Shown here in pieces: positions 1 to 7,393 of a stretch of DNA of 11,760 nt. Positions within the stretch are counted from its first letter, which is position 1. Each line of letters starts with the position of its first letter. Below the pieces are notes generated by a model. The model did no database searches. It was not told where the DNA came from and worked only from the letters and a program-made list of their open reading frames with translations. This DNA comes from CAZJRB01 sp964547995 (GTDB taxonomy: Bacteria > Planctomycetota > Planctomycetia > Pirellulales > Thermoguttaceae). The stretch spans positions 1 to 11,760 of the forward strand of contig CAZJRB010000164.1 of NCBI GenBank assembly GCA_964547995.1. The letters run 5' to 3'. The translations under genes were made by a program, and so were the position numbers.

Positions 1-14
1 GGAGGATGCATCGT

Positions 15-452
15 ATGCGACACGTTGCGATCTTGATCGAAACTTCCCGGGCCTACGGCCGGGGCCTTCTCCGTGGCATTGCCCGGTACAACCGGGAACA
101 CGGTCGCTGGTCGACCTACTTCCAGCCTCAAGGACTGGGCGATCCGCCGCCGCCGTGGCTGGCCAAATGGCAGGGGGACGGCATTATCGCGCGCATCGAC
201 AATCGCCCTCTGGCCCGGGCGGTGACCCGTTCGCGTGCGCCCGTCGTGAACCTCCGCGGAACCCTCGGCGACCTCACGTTTCCGTTCATCGGCTCCGACA
301 ACGAGGAGGTCGCCCGCCTGGCGGCCGAACATATGCAACACGACATTCCGCAACATCACGACGCGGCCTGTCCGCAGCCGCCCGGTCAAGCTGCGCATTC
401 ACAAACCGGCGCCCAAAGGCAGGACACGCGCTTGGCCCTTCGCTTGTTTTAG
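15..452 (+). pseudogene. 5' fragment of a XylR-like transcriptional regulator
   Basis: The first 110 or so residues read as the N-terminal ligand-binding half of planctomycete XylR-type regulators: an opening VAILIETSRAYGRGLLRGIARY, then GDPPPPWL, GDGIIARI and GSDNEEVARLAAEH. Intact members are about 390 residues, with a periplasmic-binding-protein-like sensor domain followed by an AraC-type helix-turn-helix. Here the similarity stops near base 345 and a short unrelated tail runs to a stop at 450-452, so the DNA-binding half is missing and the protein should not work as a regulator. The start at 15 is preferred because GGAGG at 1-5 gives 9-base spacing; the ATG at 6 abuts it. Such regulators usually sit beside sugar-use genes, which fits the GH32 gene downstream. 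The family call is from memory of motifs; the truncation is seen directly. Confidence 0.75.
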
Positions 453-453
453 G
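441..453. repeat. 13-bp repeat, left copy (inverted at 11712-11724)
   Basis: CGCTTGTTTTAGG here is the exact reverse complement of bases 11712-11724. Allowing two mismatches the match extends to 16 of 18 bases. It lies about 100 bases after the XylR fragment breaks off. It may be a dispersed genomic repeat or an end of a large insertion; the sequence alone does not decide. Confidence 0.5.
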
Positions 454-463
454 GTTAGTAGAA

Positions 464-482
464 GCCTGGAAAAGGTCCAGGC
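464..482. repeat. 7-bp perfect inverted repeat upstream of the GH32 gene
   Basis: GCCTGGA (464-470) and TCCAGGC (476-482) enclose a 5-base loop, giving a GC-rich hairpin that ends 37 bases before the ATG at 520. No T-run follows, so a classical intrinsic terminator is not supported. It could be a regulatory hairpin or operator, or part of the repeat that begins at 441. Confidence 0.4.
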
Positions 483-519
483 TCGCCCAAACGGGAAATC
501 CCAGCATAAGGTAACGATT

Positions 520-3384
520 ATGGTTCGGTCTTTCCTCTTGTTTCTGACAATACTGGTCTTCGGTTTAGCTTTCAGCGGTGGAGTCTTCGCGGACACGACC
601 GATGATGGGTTCGTTCCGCTGTTCGACGGCAAGACGTTCAAGGGCTGGTACGCCGCGGATATGAGCTGGTGGTCGATCCAGGATGGGGCGATCACCGGGA
701 CGATCACTGCCGAGAAGCCGTGCAAGAAGAACCAATACATTTTCTACGAACCCCACCTGTCCGATGACAAAGATTTGCCGCTGTTCGGTACGAAAGGACT
801 AATGGGCGACTTCGAACTGAAGATCACGCACCGGATCACCTCGCCCCATCGCGTCAATGGCGGTTTTCAATACCGCAGCGAACACTACATGGATGGCGAC
901 TGCAAGGGATACCAGATCGACAACAATACGATGACGCCCTGGCTCGCACGGATGTACGACGAGTTCGGACGACATACGCTGGCGTGGCGCGGCGAGCGGA
1001 CTCGAATCGACGAAGCGGGCAATCGAAACGTCGAGCGAATCGCATCGGTGCCGGAGAAGGCGCATTTCTCGCTCGACCAGTGGCATCAATACCACTTGAT
1101 CTGTCGCGGCACGCAGATGACGCTCTATATTGATGGAAAGCTTGTCGCGGAGGTTTTCGACGGTCAGCCGTCGGCTGCCGATCTTTCGGGGCTCCTCGCG
1201 CCGCAACTGCACAGCGGGCCGCCGATGGTCGTCCAGTTTAAGGATATTCTCTACAAGCAGCTGACGAAAAGCGATTGGCCGACTGCGACTTCGGTAGCAG
1301 CTCCGGCGCCCAAGCCTGACGTGAAGAAGCCGGCACTGACCGACAAGACGCTCGTTGCCTGGGTTTGCCCCTCCACGCTCAGCCAGAAGGGTGGAAGCGT
1401 GCTGACGGTTCAGTCCGGCCCGGAGTTCGACGGGATTGTTTTCGCTGAAATCATGCCCGCGAAGTGGATGGTCGGCAGTCATTTCTATCAGCGGACAAAC
1501 AGGGAACAGAAGGATTATCCGGCCGTTAGATTGACCGACGGCGAGTGTTACCAGATGGCGATTGTCTACCAGGGCGACCGAATCACGCTCTACAAGGATG
1601 GCGAACCGATCGACTCGTACGCGAGAAAGAACATCAACATTCTCGGCAAGCCCGATCTCCTTATTGTCTTTGGCAAGCGGCATCATGGGCAGAACGGGAA
1701 CGACTTCTTCCAAGGCGCGATCGATGACGCGCGAGTGTACCCGAAGGCCCTGTCGCCTGCGCAATTGAAATCCCTCACGCCGAACGAGCCAACGCCCGGC
1801 CTTGATCCGACCGTGTGGTTCGATTTTGCAGGTGATAAGATCACCGACCGTGCCGGTGCGCTCAAGGGCATAGCAGCGGTCGGCCAGCCGAAACTCGTCG
1901 GCGGTAAGCTCGTGCTCAGCGACCGCGCCTTTTTCTACGCCGCGCGGACACAAGCGAACCTAAAGGGAATGGTTCCTCCGCCACCCGGTCAGCCGTTTGA
2001 TATCTCACGCATCGACTCGTACGACTGGCCGACGATGCCGGAGGATCCGCCCGCCGCGTGGTCAGTTTACCACCTCGCCCATCCCGGCCCGGGTATCGGT
2101 ATGCCGGGGGATCCGAATTGCGCGTTCTTCTGGAAAGGCCGATACCACCTCCACTATATCTATCGTAATGCGGAAGGTTACGCATTCGCGCACGTTTCCA
2201 GCACCGACATGGTCCATTGGCAGTGGCACCCGACGACGCTCACCCCGAGCTTCACTGGCCACGGCATGTTCAGCGGCACCGCCTTCATGACGAAAGAAGG
2301 CGAGCCCGCGATCATCTACCACGGCCAAGGCTCCGGACGAAACGTGATTCACTCCCCGCTCGACGATCACATCCAGCGTTGGGCGCGACCGAAGCCGGTG
2401 GTTCCAAGGGCGGCCGATGGCAGCGTCCCTGAAATGCGGCATTGGGATCCTGACTGCTGGCTAAATGGCGACATGTACTACGCGCTCTCCGGTGGAAAGA
2501 ATCCGCAACTAATGAAGTCAAAGGATCTGAAGAACTGGACTCATCTAGGTGACGTCCTTCACGAGGACTTCCCATCCGACCTCGGCGTGGAGAAGGGTGA
2601 GGACATTTCGTGCGCGAACATGTTTAAGATCGGTGATAAGTGGATGCTCCTTTGTATCAGTCACCGTTTGGGTTGTCGCTATTACTTGGGCGATTTCAAG
2701 GACGAGAAGTTCCTGCCGGACTTTCACGCGATGATGAACTGGAAAGGCTGGCAGTTCTTCGCGCCCGAGTCATTGCTTACGCCCGATGGGCGGCGTGTGA
2801 TGTGGGCGTGGTGCAAACTGGACCAGCCTGGCATGCGGACCGCCATCCAATCGCTCCCGCGCGAGCTGAGTCTGCCAGAGGACGGTGTTCTGCGGATCAA
2901 GCCGCTACGGGAACTCGAGTCGCTCCGATTCGATGAGAAAACGGAATCGGACCTTACCGTTTCGGACGGCAACCCGCTTCTGCTGAAACAAATCGCCGGC
3001 GATGTACTGGAACTGGAAGTTAAGGTTGCGCCAAACGACGCAACAAAGTTCGGGCTTACGGTTTTCGGAGACAAGGAGAACCAAGCGGGCCTCCCGATCA
3101 GCGTCATTCCCGGTGAAAGGATCCTCCAGGTCGGCGATGTTCGGGCACCGTTTGAGCTAAAGGAAAACGAAATGACGACATTTCGCGTCTTCCTCGACAA
3201 AGCGATCGTCGAAGTCTTCGTCAACGACCGCCAAGCGGTGGTGACCGCGCAGACGCATCCGGCGGAGAACATTGGCATCGCACTTTTTGCCGAAGGGGCC
3301 GACATGAAAGTACCATCCTTGACCGCCTGGAAGATGAAAACCCCGATCACGGCAGACAACTGCAAGGTGAAGTTAGAGGATTAG
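520..3384 (+). CDS. Secreted DUF1080 + LamG-like + GH32 glycoside hydrolase
   Basis: Protein of 954 residues with a signal peptide (hydrophobic stretch 5-23, likely cut after the Ala of VFA-24). Residues about 29-250 form a DUF1080 (3-keto-disaccharide hydrolase, concanavalin-like) domain, opening FVPLFDGKTFKGW. Residues 273-421 form a LamG-like sandwich, ending IDDARVYPKALSPAQL. Residues about 514-788 are the GH32 five-bladed propeller and about 789-945 its C-terminal sandwich (VEVFVNDRQAVVT). GH32 catalytic candidates are Asp531 in GDPNC (nucleophile, replacing WMNDPNG), Asp643 in HWDPD (the RDP stabiliser) and Glu694 in GEDISC (acid/base region). The last is not the standard E-C-P. GH32 enzymes hydrolyse beta-fructosides such as levan, inulin or sucrose, but this divergent subgroup could use another sugar. 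It should act outside the cytoplasm. AAGG at 509-512 precedes the ATG. The adjacent XylR fragment may once have regulated it. Confidence 0.88.
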   Translation: MVRSFLLFLTILVFGLAFSGGVFADTTDDGFVPLFDGKTFKGWYAADMSWWSIQDGAITGTITAEKPCKKNQYIFYEPHLSDDKDLPLFGTKGLMGDFELKITHRITSPHRVNGGFQYRSEHYMDGDCKGYQIDNNTMTPWLARMYDEFGRHTLAWRGERTRIDEAGNRNVERIASVPEKAHFSLDQWHQYHLICRGTQMTLYIDGKLVAEVFDGQPSAADLSGLLAPQLHSGPPMVVQFKDILYKQLTKSDWPTATSVAAPAPKPDVKKPALTDKTLVAWVCPSTLSQKGGSVLTVQSGPEFDGIVFAEIMPAKWMVGSHFYQRTNREQKDYPAVRLTDGECYQMAIVYQGDRITLYKDGEPIDSYARKNINILGKPDLLIVFGKRHHGQNGNDFFQGAIDDARVYPKALSPAQLKSLTPNEPTPGLDPTVWFDFAGDKITDRAGALKGIAAVGQPKLVGGKLVLSDRAFFYAARTQANLKGMVPPPPGQPFDISRIDSYDWPTMPEDPPAAWSVYHLAHPGPGIGMPGDPNCAFFWKGRYHLHYIYRNAEGYAFAHVSSTDMVHWQWHPTTLTPSFTGHGMFSGTAFMTKEGEPAIIYHGQGSGRNVIHSPLDDHIQRWARPKPVVPRAADGSVPEMRHWDPDCWLNGDMYYALSGGKNPQLMKSKDLKNWTHLGDVLHEDFPSDLGVEKGEDISCANMFKIGDKWMLLCISHRLGCRYYLGDFKDEKFLPDFHAMMNWKGWQFFAPESLLTPDGRRVMWAWCKLDQPGMRTAIQSLPRELSLPEDGVLRIKPLRELESLRFDEKTESDLTVSDGNPLLLKQIAGDVLELEVKVAPNDATKFGLTVFGDKENQAGLPISVIPGERILQVGDVRAPFELKENEMTTFRVFLDKAIVEVFVNDRQAVVTAQTHPAENIGIALFAEGADMKVPSLTAWKMKTPITADNCKVKLED

Positions 3385-3424
3385 ATGATAGGTAACCTCC
3401 GATGGAGAAGTTGATTGTCGGTCT

Positions 3425-3909
3425 CTATTGGCCAGCCTTTGTCTCTGCTTGCCTGCCCTCTTTCAAGTCTCTTGAGGTGGCCAGTGCAATAACCCGGCCC
3501 TCGTTTCCCACAGCGCAGTAGAAATGGTAGACCACGCCGTCGTGCTTGATGACCCAAGGCTTGTGGGCATACGTGGCGTCCCACGGCTCAGACGGCTCGA
3601 TCAAGTGCGGCCCGGTCCATTTCGTCCAGTTCACCAGATCGTAAGAGCAGGCGAAGGTGTCGAACGCTTTGGGTTTCCAGAAGGCCCCGAAGTAGAACGA
3701 CGTGAATCTCGGCGTGATCCGAGCGCGTCTGGGAAATCAAAACGAAGTCGCCCTTTCGCAATCTGCCGTGAATGTCGTTGTGTCCAAATCGCAATAGGAA
3801 GGGGTGCTTTGCCAACACCAGCTTCGCGGCAGCAGCGCCGACGATCTCCATGCCTGTGCCGACGAGTCCATGGGCCCCTTCGAACTGGTCTCGCGCCGCG
3901 AGGATCCGT
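3425..3909 (-). pseudogene. Frameshifted C-terminal fragment of a glycosidase-like protein (GH43-like)
   Basis: On the minus strand the C-terminal part reads FYFGAFWKPKAFDTFACSYD, then LVNWTKWTGPHL, YAHKPWVIKHDG and VVYHFYCAV, ending IALATSRDLK shortly before a TAG at 3425-3427. The pattern of a described source, then a dated observation of blades and an AHKP...HDGV.YHFYCAV motif resembles planctomycete five-bladed beta-propeller glycosidases. Upstream coding-like sequence (AKLVLAKHPFLLRFG, HGRLRKGDFVLISQTRS) is in a different frame and runs back to a stop just above 3909. The two frames meet around 3690-3745, so one gene seems to have a frameshift there and also lacks its N-terminus. It converges on the GH32 gene, with only about 40 bases between stops. 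Whether the upstream frame belongs to the same protein is uncertain. Confidence 0.5.
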
Positions 3910-3936
3910 CAGCCAAAAGCCGGCGGATCGGTGCCC

Positions 3937-4263
3937 TTAGGGCCTGTGTAGACCATCGCAGTCCCGTTCAATCTCTTTTAGCACGGCGATCAACAGGCAG
4001 TATCCGTTCCTGCTGACGTAGAAGTGCTCACCCTCGTCTCCCTGGTTGGTAGCAAGCACATCATTCAAGTTGTTGGTGATGTCCTGCCAATCTACGTCCG
4101 GTATCGCAGGTTCGGGGTAATTGCCCGCTTCGTCCACCAGTTCCCGCAACTCGCCTTCTCGTATTCGCCTACGTAGGTCGGCGAAAGAAATTGTCTCACC
4201 CCGGTCAAGTGCTTCGACTGCACGCATCATCAAGGGCCAGAGATCGGAAGCATAGAACGCCAT
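3937..4263 (-). CDS. Hypothetical protein, 108 residues
   Basis: Family not recognised. The start at 4263 (MAFYASDLWPLMM) is chosen because GGAGGAG lies at 4273-4267 on the minus strand with 3-5 bases spacing; a longer open frame upstream (to 4344) has no such signal. The product is acidic and looks soluble, with no signal peptide or membrane segment. A helical first half (MMRAVEALDRGETISFADLRRRIREGELRELVDEAG is split here as two helices, residues about 12-46) is followed by a short C-terminal part with EHFYVSRNGYCLLIAVLKEIE. The mixed pattern resembles small immunity-type or phage/plasmid accessory proteins, but that is only an impression. It lies between two broken frames, so its context gives no function. 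Confidence 0.5.
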   Translation of the reverse strand: MAFYASDLWPLMMRAVEALDRGETISFADLRRRIREGELRELVDEAGNYPEPAIPDVDWQDITNNLNDVLATNQGDEGEHFYVSRNGYCLLIAVLKEIERDCDGLHRP

Positions 4264-4266
4264 CGA

Positions 4267-4273
4267 CTCCTCC
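4267..4273 (-). promoter_or_regulatory. Strong Shine-Dalgarno for the 108-residue gene
   Basis: The minus strand reads GGAGGAG then TCG then ATG. It decides the start at 4263 over longer alternatives. Confidence 0.6.
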
Positions 4274-4362
4274 AGTGCTTTGTCTACCAAGTGAAAAAGA
4301 AAAAGGAAGTAATGTGTGACAAACCCAAAGTACAATCCCCCCAATAGTGGGCATTGCTCATC

Positions 4363-4691
4363 TCATTTCATGAACGATTGGCACCGCATTCCGTTGTCTT
4401 TCCATTCTTCGGACACCATGCCACAGAGCGTATCAAGTGTGATGGCAGAAAGCATCTCCCCGCCAATCCTGCATTCGATGACATCAGGTGACGCAATCTC
4501 GTCCAGATAACCCTTCGCTGGCCCTTCAGTGTAAGCCGACGCCCTTCTCTCGATGTGGACCCATTGGCCGAACGAACCTTCTCTCAGCCAAATTGTCAAA
4601 CAGCTTCTTGCTTGCTGGCATTCGGATGCCAAGCAAACCATTCGTCTTGTACATCTATCTGCTGGTTCTCACCTCCGTCGTCATTGAACAT
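4363..4691 (-). pseudogene. Small hypothetical gene with a probable frameshift
   Basis: Two minus-strand frames appear to be halves of one small gene. The upstream half, from an ATG at 4691, reads MFNDDGGENQQID, then DEWFAWHPNASKKLFDNLAE. The downstream half reads EGSFGQWVHIERRASAYTEG, then AKGYLDEIASPDVIECRIGG, ending near 4363. They would join with a single-base shift in the GAGAGAAGG stretch around 4575-4590. Each alone is weak: the upstream frame soon ends, and the downstream frame starts with Cys-rich, unlikely sequence (MVCLASECQQARSC). No family was recognised and no clear ribosome binding site precedes 4691. It could instead be a single short ORF starting at 4641. Confidence 0.35.
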
Positions 4692-4756
4692 AAACAAAAG
4701 ACTGATCTAGAATAGTCGAATTAGTGGGACGGGGAAACGTCCTTCGCGACATACTT

Positions 4757-6553
4757 TCACCATTCGGGATGCTGCATCATATCCTCCGCGATGCGACGCA
4801 AAACGCTGTTGATGCTCTTCGTGACTGCTGCCTGAGACACTCCTTCCTCCGCACCGATTTCTTGATGCGTCTTGCCTTCACAAAAGCACTTGATGACTCT
4901 CTCCCTTTGCTTCGGCGAGCAGTACTTGTCGAGATAAGACTGAAACATGATTTCGGAATCGACGTCCGCGGCCTTCTCGTCACGCACGAGATCGCGAAGT
5001 ACTCGCACACTTCCATCTTTTCCAAGTACCGGTGTTTCCAGCGATTTCCCCTTGCGCCGCTTTGCGGAACGATCCTCATCCTGAACGATCTCTGCCCATG
5101 ACGGAAAGGCTTTCAAATAAGCCCGCCAGCGGCTCTCAAGATCGCCCTGTCTATCCTTCAGCCGGAACGCAACTACATGGAGCAAGAGATCGCGAGTCTG
5201 TTTGCTCATACCCTTCCAGAAGCCGCACAGGACCGGATCCAATGCCGGTACCAAGTGGCCGAGGTCCGGATGCGGCAGGTACATTAACAAGAATGCCCGC
5301 TTCTCCGCGGCCGTCATCTGCTCACGTAATCCACGGTACGCTCGGACGAACACGTAACCCAACAACAGATGATACATCCGAATGGCGTTGCGCATGCAAA
5401 GTCGGCCATACTCGCGTGCGAAAAGCATGTACTGCGTACAGGATATAATCTCACACCATTTCTGAAACCTGTCCGAATTCTCAATCGCTTCTTTAAGGCG
5501 CGCCACACGGAAGTCGTCGGATGGCTTGCGCTTCCGCACCTTCCCACGCCGTTCATACACATCCACAATCGTGGCAAGAAGTGCGTTGGCCGTATCTGTG
5601 CCGAGACGTTCGTCCACTATAGCCAGGCGCTCGTCCGACCGGAGTGCCAAGAGCGATTCCTCTCCGAGATCTTTGGCGATCGGTTGAAGATGACGGCGGA
5701 CCTGGGCAATCATTTCGTCACATTGACTTAGATGCTCCTCGGAGCGTGCAAAATGTTTCGACGCATTCTCACGCTCCGCTGACAAGTCCGCGGCCTCAAT
5801 GTCTGGTTTGTGAGGCGGTTTTTGCCCACGTCGTTTGGGTTTGGGACTCGCAAGGGATAAACCGAATACCTCAAACAGGATACCACGGGTGAACTGTAGT
5901 GGCTTCGACTGCTTGCTGCCGACTGTAGCCTCGTTCCCCAGAGCCCGGTTTACGTCTGTGATGAGCTCGTGCAGTTGTCGCAACTGTCCTTTGACATCGT
6001 GATCGAAATTCAACAGTTGCTTGAACGATTCCTCCATTTCAATCGCTGGCTTGAGAAATATCGCCTGCTCAATCAAGTCCGTGGTCGACTCGGCACTGAT
6101 GCCGGCCATTTTCAATAGCAGTTCCACATTAGTCAGATCCCGGAACTCGGGTTGTTGCCGAAGTTCGTCGAACGTATCGTACTTCCTGCGCTTGCCCGAC
6201 GATCTCTTTGATGCGCTGAGGCTCGACAGAAGGAAGGTTCTGCGCCGTCTTGGGTCGACATGCGACTTGGTATCCTGAAAGAAAATGGCCGAAACCCAAC
6301 GCTGACAGTGAAAGTAGGCACTTGCAGGAACATACATGTGGGCCGCTACAAGCCGTGTGGCAATGGCGTCGATAAAATGGGGGCGGCCGTTTTCGAATTC
6401 CGGAAGGAACAGTCGCAGACTGTGTTTTGTGGAGGTGCCACTGGCGTTCGGAACACACAGTACATATGGGCGAACCAAGAACCGAACGGCGACGCCTAGT
6501 CCCGGCAAAACGTCTGGCACCACAATCGTGTTCTGCGAGGAAGAGTTCTTCAT
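4757..6553 (-). CDS. Large protein with C-terminal sigma-70 region 3.2/4-like HTH
   Basis: Protein of 598 residues. Residues 546-598 are a sigma region 4-type helix-turn-helix: SPKQRERVIKCFCEGKTHQE, then IGAEEGVSQAAVTKSINSV. Just before it, KSLETPVLGKDGSVRVLRD followed by LVRDEKAADVDSE resembles the SLD-P-G-DG-S-L-D-D/E linker (region 3.2) of sigma-70 factors. No region 2 (core-binding, -10 recognition) was seen in the roughly 500 residues upstream, which are largely helical, with a basic stretch near 230-245 (PKPKRRGQKPPHKP). The likely role is DNA-binding regulation or transcription control; it is not shown to be a functioning sigma factor. It is divergent from the zinc-ribbon/terminase-like cluster across the spacer, so it may control it. 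The start is uncertain: no Shine-Dalgarno precedes 6553, and residues about 98-122 (arginine/serine-rich) may be out of frame. Domain calls are from pattern; regulation is inferred. Confidence 0.65.
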   Translation of the reverse strand: MKNSSSQNTIVVPDVLPGLGVAVRFLVRPYVLCVPNASGTSTKHSLRLFLPEFENGRPHFIDAIATRLVAAHMYVPASAYFHCQRWVSAIFFQDTKSHVDPRRRRTFLLSSLSASKRSSGKRRKYDTFDELRQQPEFRDLTNVELLLKMAGISAESTTDLIEQAIFLKPAIEMEESFKQLLNFDHDVKGQLRQLHELITDVNRALGNEATVGSKQSKPLQFTRGILFEVFGLSLASPKPKRRGQKPPHKPDIEAADLSAERENASKHFARSEEHLSQCDEMIAQVRRHLQPIAKDLGEESLLALRSDERLAIVDERLGTDTANALLATIVDVYERRGKVRKRKPSDDFRVARLKEAIENSDRFQKWCEIISCTQYMLFAREYGRLCMRNAIRMYHLLLGYVFVRAYRGLREQMTAAEKRAFLLMYLPHPDLGHLVPALDPVLCGFWKGMSKQTRDLLLHVVAFRLKDRQGDLESRWRAYLKAFPSWAEIVQDEDRSAKRRKGKSLETPVLGKDGSVRVLRDLVRDEKAADVDSEIMFQSYLDKYCSPKQRERVIKCFCEGKTHQEIGAEEGVSQAAVTKSINSVLRRIAEDMMQHPEW

Positions 6554-6750
6554 TGCCAGAGTTGCCTGGAATGCCTACGAGACCTTTGTTGCTTCTTGGA
6601 CGCCTTGATCGACGAGCGACGGACGGACAGAAGCACGATCGTCATTGATTGGGGCGGGAACTCGACGACCGCGAGCTGGGGCAGCTACAACGGCGTAATT
6701 TATTATAACTCTGAAGGCGTGGGATGAGAAGTGTGACGGCAACTACCAGT

Positions 6751-6793
6751 GCGACAGACATGCTTGTCGCTTGTCCTCGGTGATGAGGACAGG
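6751..6793. repeat. Two adjacent short hairpins
   Basis: First: GCGACA (6751-6756) with TGTCGC (6765-6770), 8-base loop. Second: TGTCCTC (6772-6778) with GAGGACA (6785-6791), 6-base loop GGTGAT. Both contain TGTC/GACA cores like the repeats beside the cluster. No T-run follows. Confidence 0.45.
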
Positions 6794-6840
6794 GACGGTT
6801 ATGAAGATTCCCGCCATGTCAAGACGTGCGCCTCACACTG

Positions 6841-6859
6841 CCCCCACCTTCGGTGGGGG
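6841..6859. repeat. Perfect 8-bp GC hairpin with 3-base loop
   Basis: CCCCCACC, then TTC, then GGTGGGGG. The stem is very stable but no U-tract follows on either strand, so it is not called a terminator. It might be a block to read-through or an RNA structure. Confidence 0.5.
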
Positions 6860-7163
6860 TAAACTGTTCGGGGTCTCATGATCCAGGATTGGCTCCTCCC
6901 GCCGCGTATTGTCTTGGTGCCGAGTGGCGTAGCGCTGCAAGGCTTGGGGATGCCGGGATCGAGAGAATTCTTTGGAACATGGGGTTATGAAAACGGCCGT
7001 TCGTTTCCAATTATTATCTGTGGGCGTCCTGCGGTCCTCCACTGTTCGGGGGGCATCTCGCCGACGGGGACTGAGGGATGAAAGAATGGGGCCGAAGAAC
7101 GGGCGTTGGTGAAAGTTAACGAGGGCGATTGAAAGTCACTTGCACGCTTGAATGCGGGCGGCC

Positions 7164-7226
7164 GACATTCTTTTTGTCCCAACAGCCCTCAAAACAAGGG
7201 TGAAGGGCCGCTGGGACAAGAATGTC
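7164..7226. repeat. Imperfect inverted repeat with GACATTC...GTCCCA arms
   Basis: The left arm starts GACATTCTTTTTGTCCCA (7164-7181). The right arm, TGGGACAAGAATGTC (7212-7226), is its complement except for three extra T in the left arm. The inner part is also partly paired (GCCCT with AGGGC). The left arm has the same GACA-N8-GTCCC skeleton as the repeats at 10470-10596, which may mark a matching boundary. Confidence 0.5.
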
Positions 7227-7246
7227 TTGAGGGTTACGTCACGGGG

Positions 7247-7280
7247 GTAATTGTCGCTGAGGCCGAAAGTGATTGTCGCT
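7247..7280. promoter_or_regulatory. Two 12-bp direct repeats 22 bases apart
   Basis: GTAATTGTCGCT (7247-7258) and GTGATTGTCGCT (7269-7280) differ at one base and start 22 bases apart, about two helical turns. They lie 50-65 bases upstream of the ribosome-binding-like site of the zinc-ribbon gene. This suggests operator or protein-binding sites on one face of the DNA. Confidence 0.4.
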
Positions 7281-7331
7281 CAACAGACGTGATCGGGCGG
7301 GCTAACCTGTAATTCTCACACGCCCTACGAC

Positions 7332-7337
7332 AGGAGA
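7332..7337 (+). promoter_or_regulatory. Shine-Dalgarno-like AGGAGA with no ATG after it
   Basis: AGGAGA is followed in the zinc-ribbon frame by ATC codons at 7340 and 7346 but by no ATG, GTG or TTG until TTG at 7394. The frame is open from 7313. Either a rare ATC start is used, the start has mutated, or the TTG without a good site is used. Confidence 0.35.
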
Positions 7338-7393
7338 ACATCGCAATCGCATCTACTCCAGACGAATCTCACAGGCCCCTCCGGCCGCCCCGC

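Larger units (their letters stand above)
6554..7312. other. Hairpin-rich spacer between divergent genes
   Basis: No convincing gene in about 760 bases. It holds two neighbouring short hairpins (6751-6793), a perfect 8-bp GC hairpin (6841-6859), a long imperfect hairpin with GACA...GTCCC units (7164-7226) and two direct repeats spaced 22 bases apart (7247-7280). A short open stretch around 6604-6727 (ending NSEGVG) looks like the tail of a protein but has no start or wider frame. The spacer may contain the promoters of both divergent units, or a left boundary of an inserted element. Confidence 0.5.

Noticed and set aside
799..1953. 384-residue minus-strand open frame
   Set aside because: Antisense to the DUF1080/LamG part of the GH32 gene; composition-driven shadow without motifs.
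3524..3940. Plus-strand 138-residue open frame
   Set aside because: Opposite the glycosidase-like fragment, whose motifs are on the minus strand; the plus frame is Arg/Pro-rich shadow sequence.
4725..4742. GGACG...CGTCC stem as terminator of the sigma-4-like gene
   Set aside because: Stem of five pairs with no T-run on the minus strand.
6604..6727. Short coding-like stretch on the plus strand ending in NSEGVG
   Set aside because: No start, no ribosome binding site and no continuation upstream; listed only as part of the spacer.
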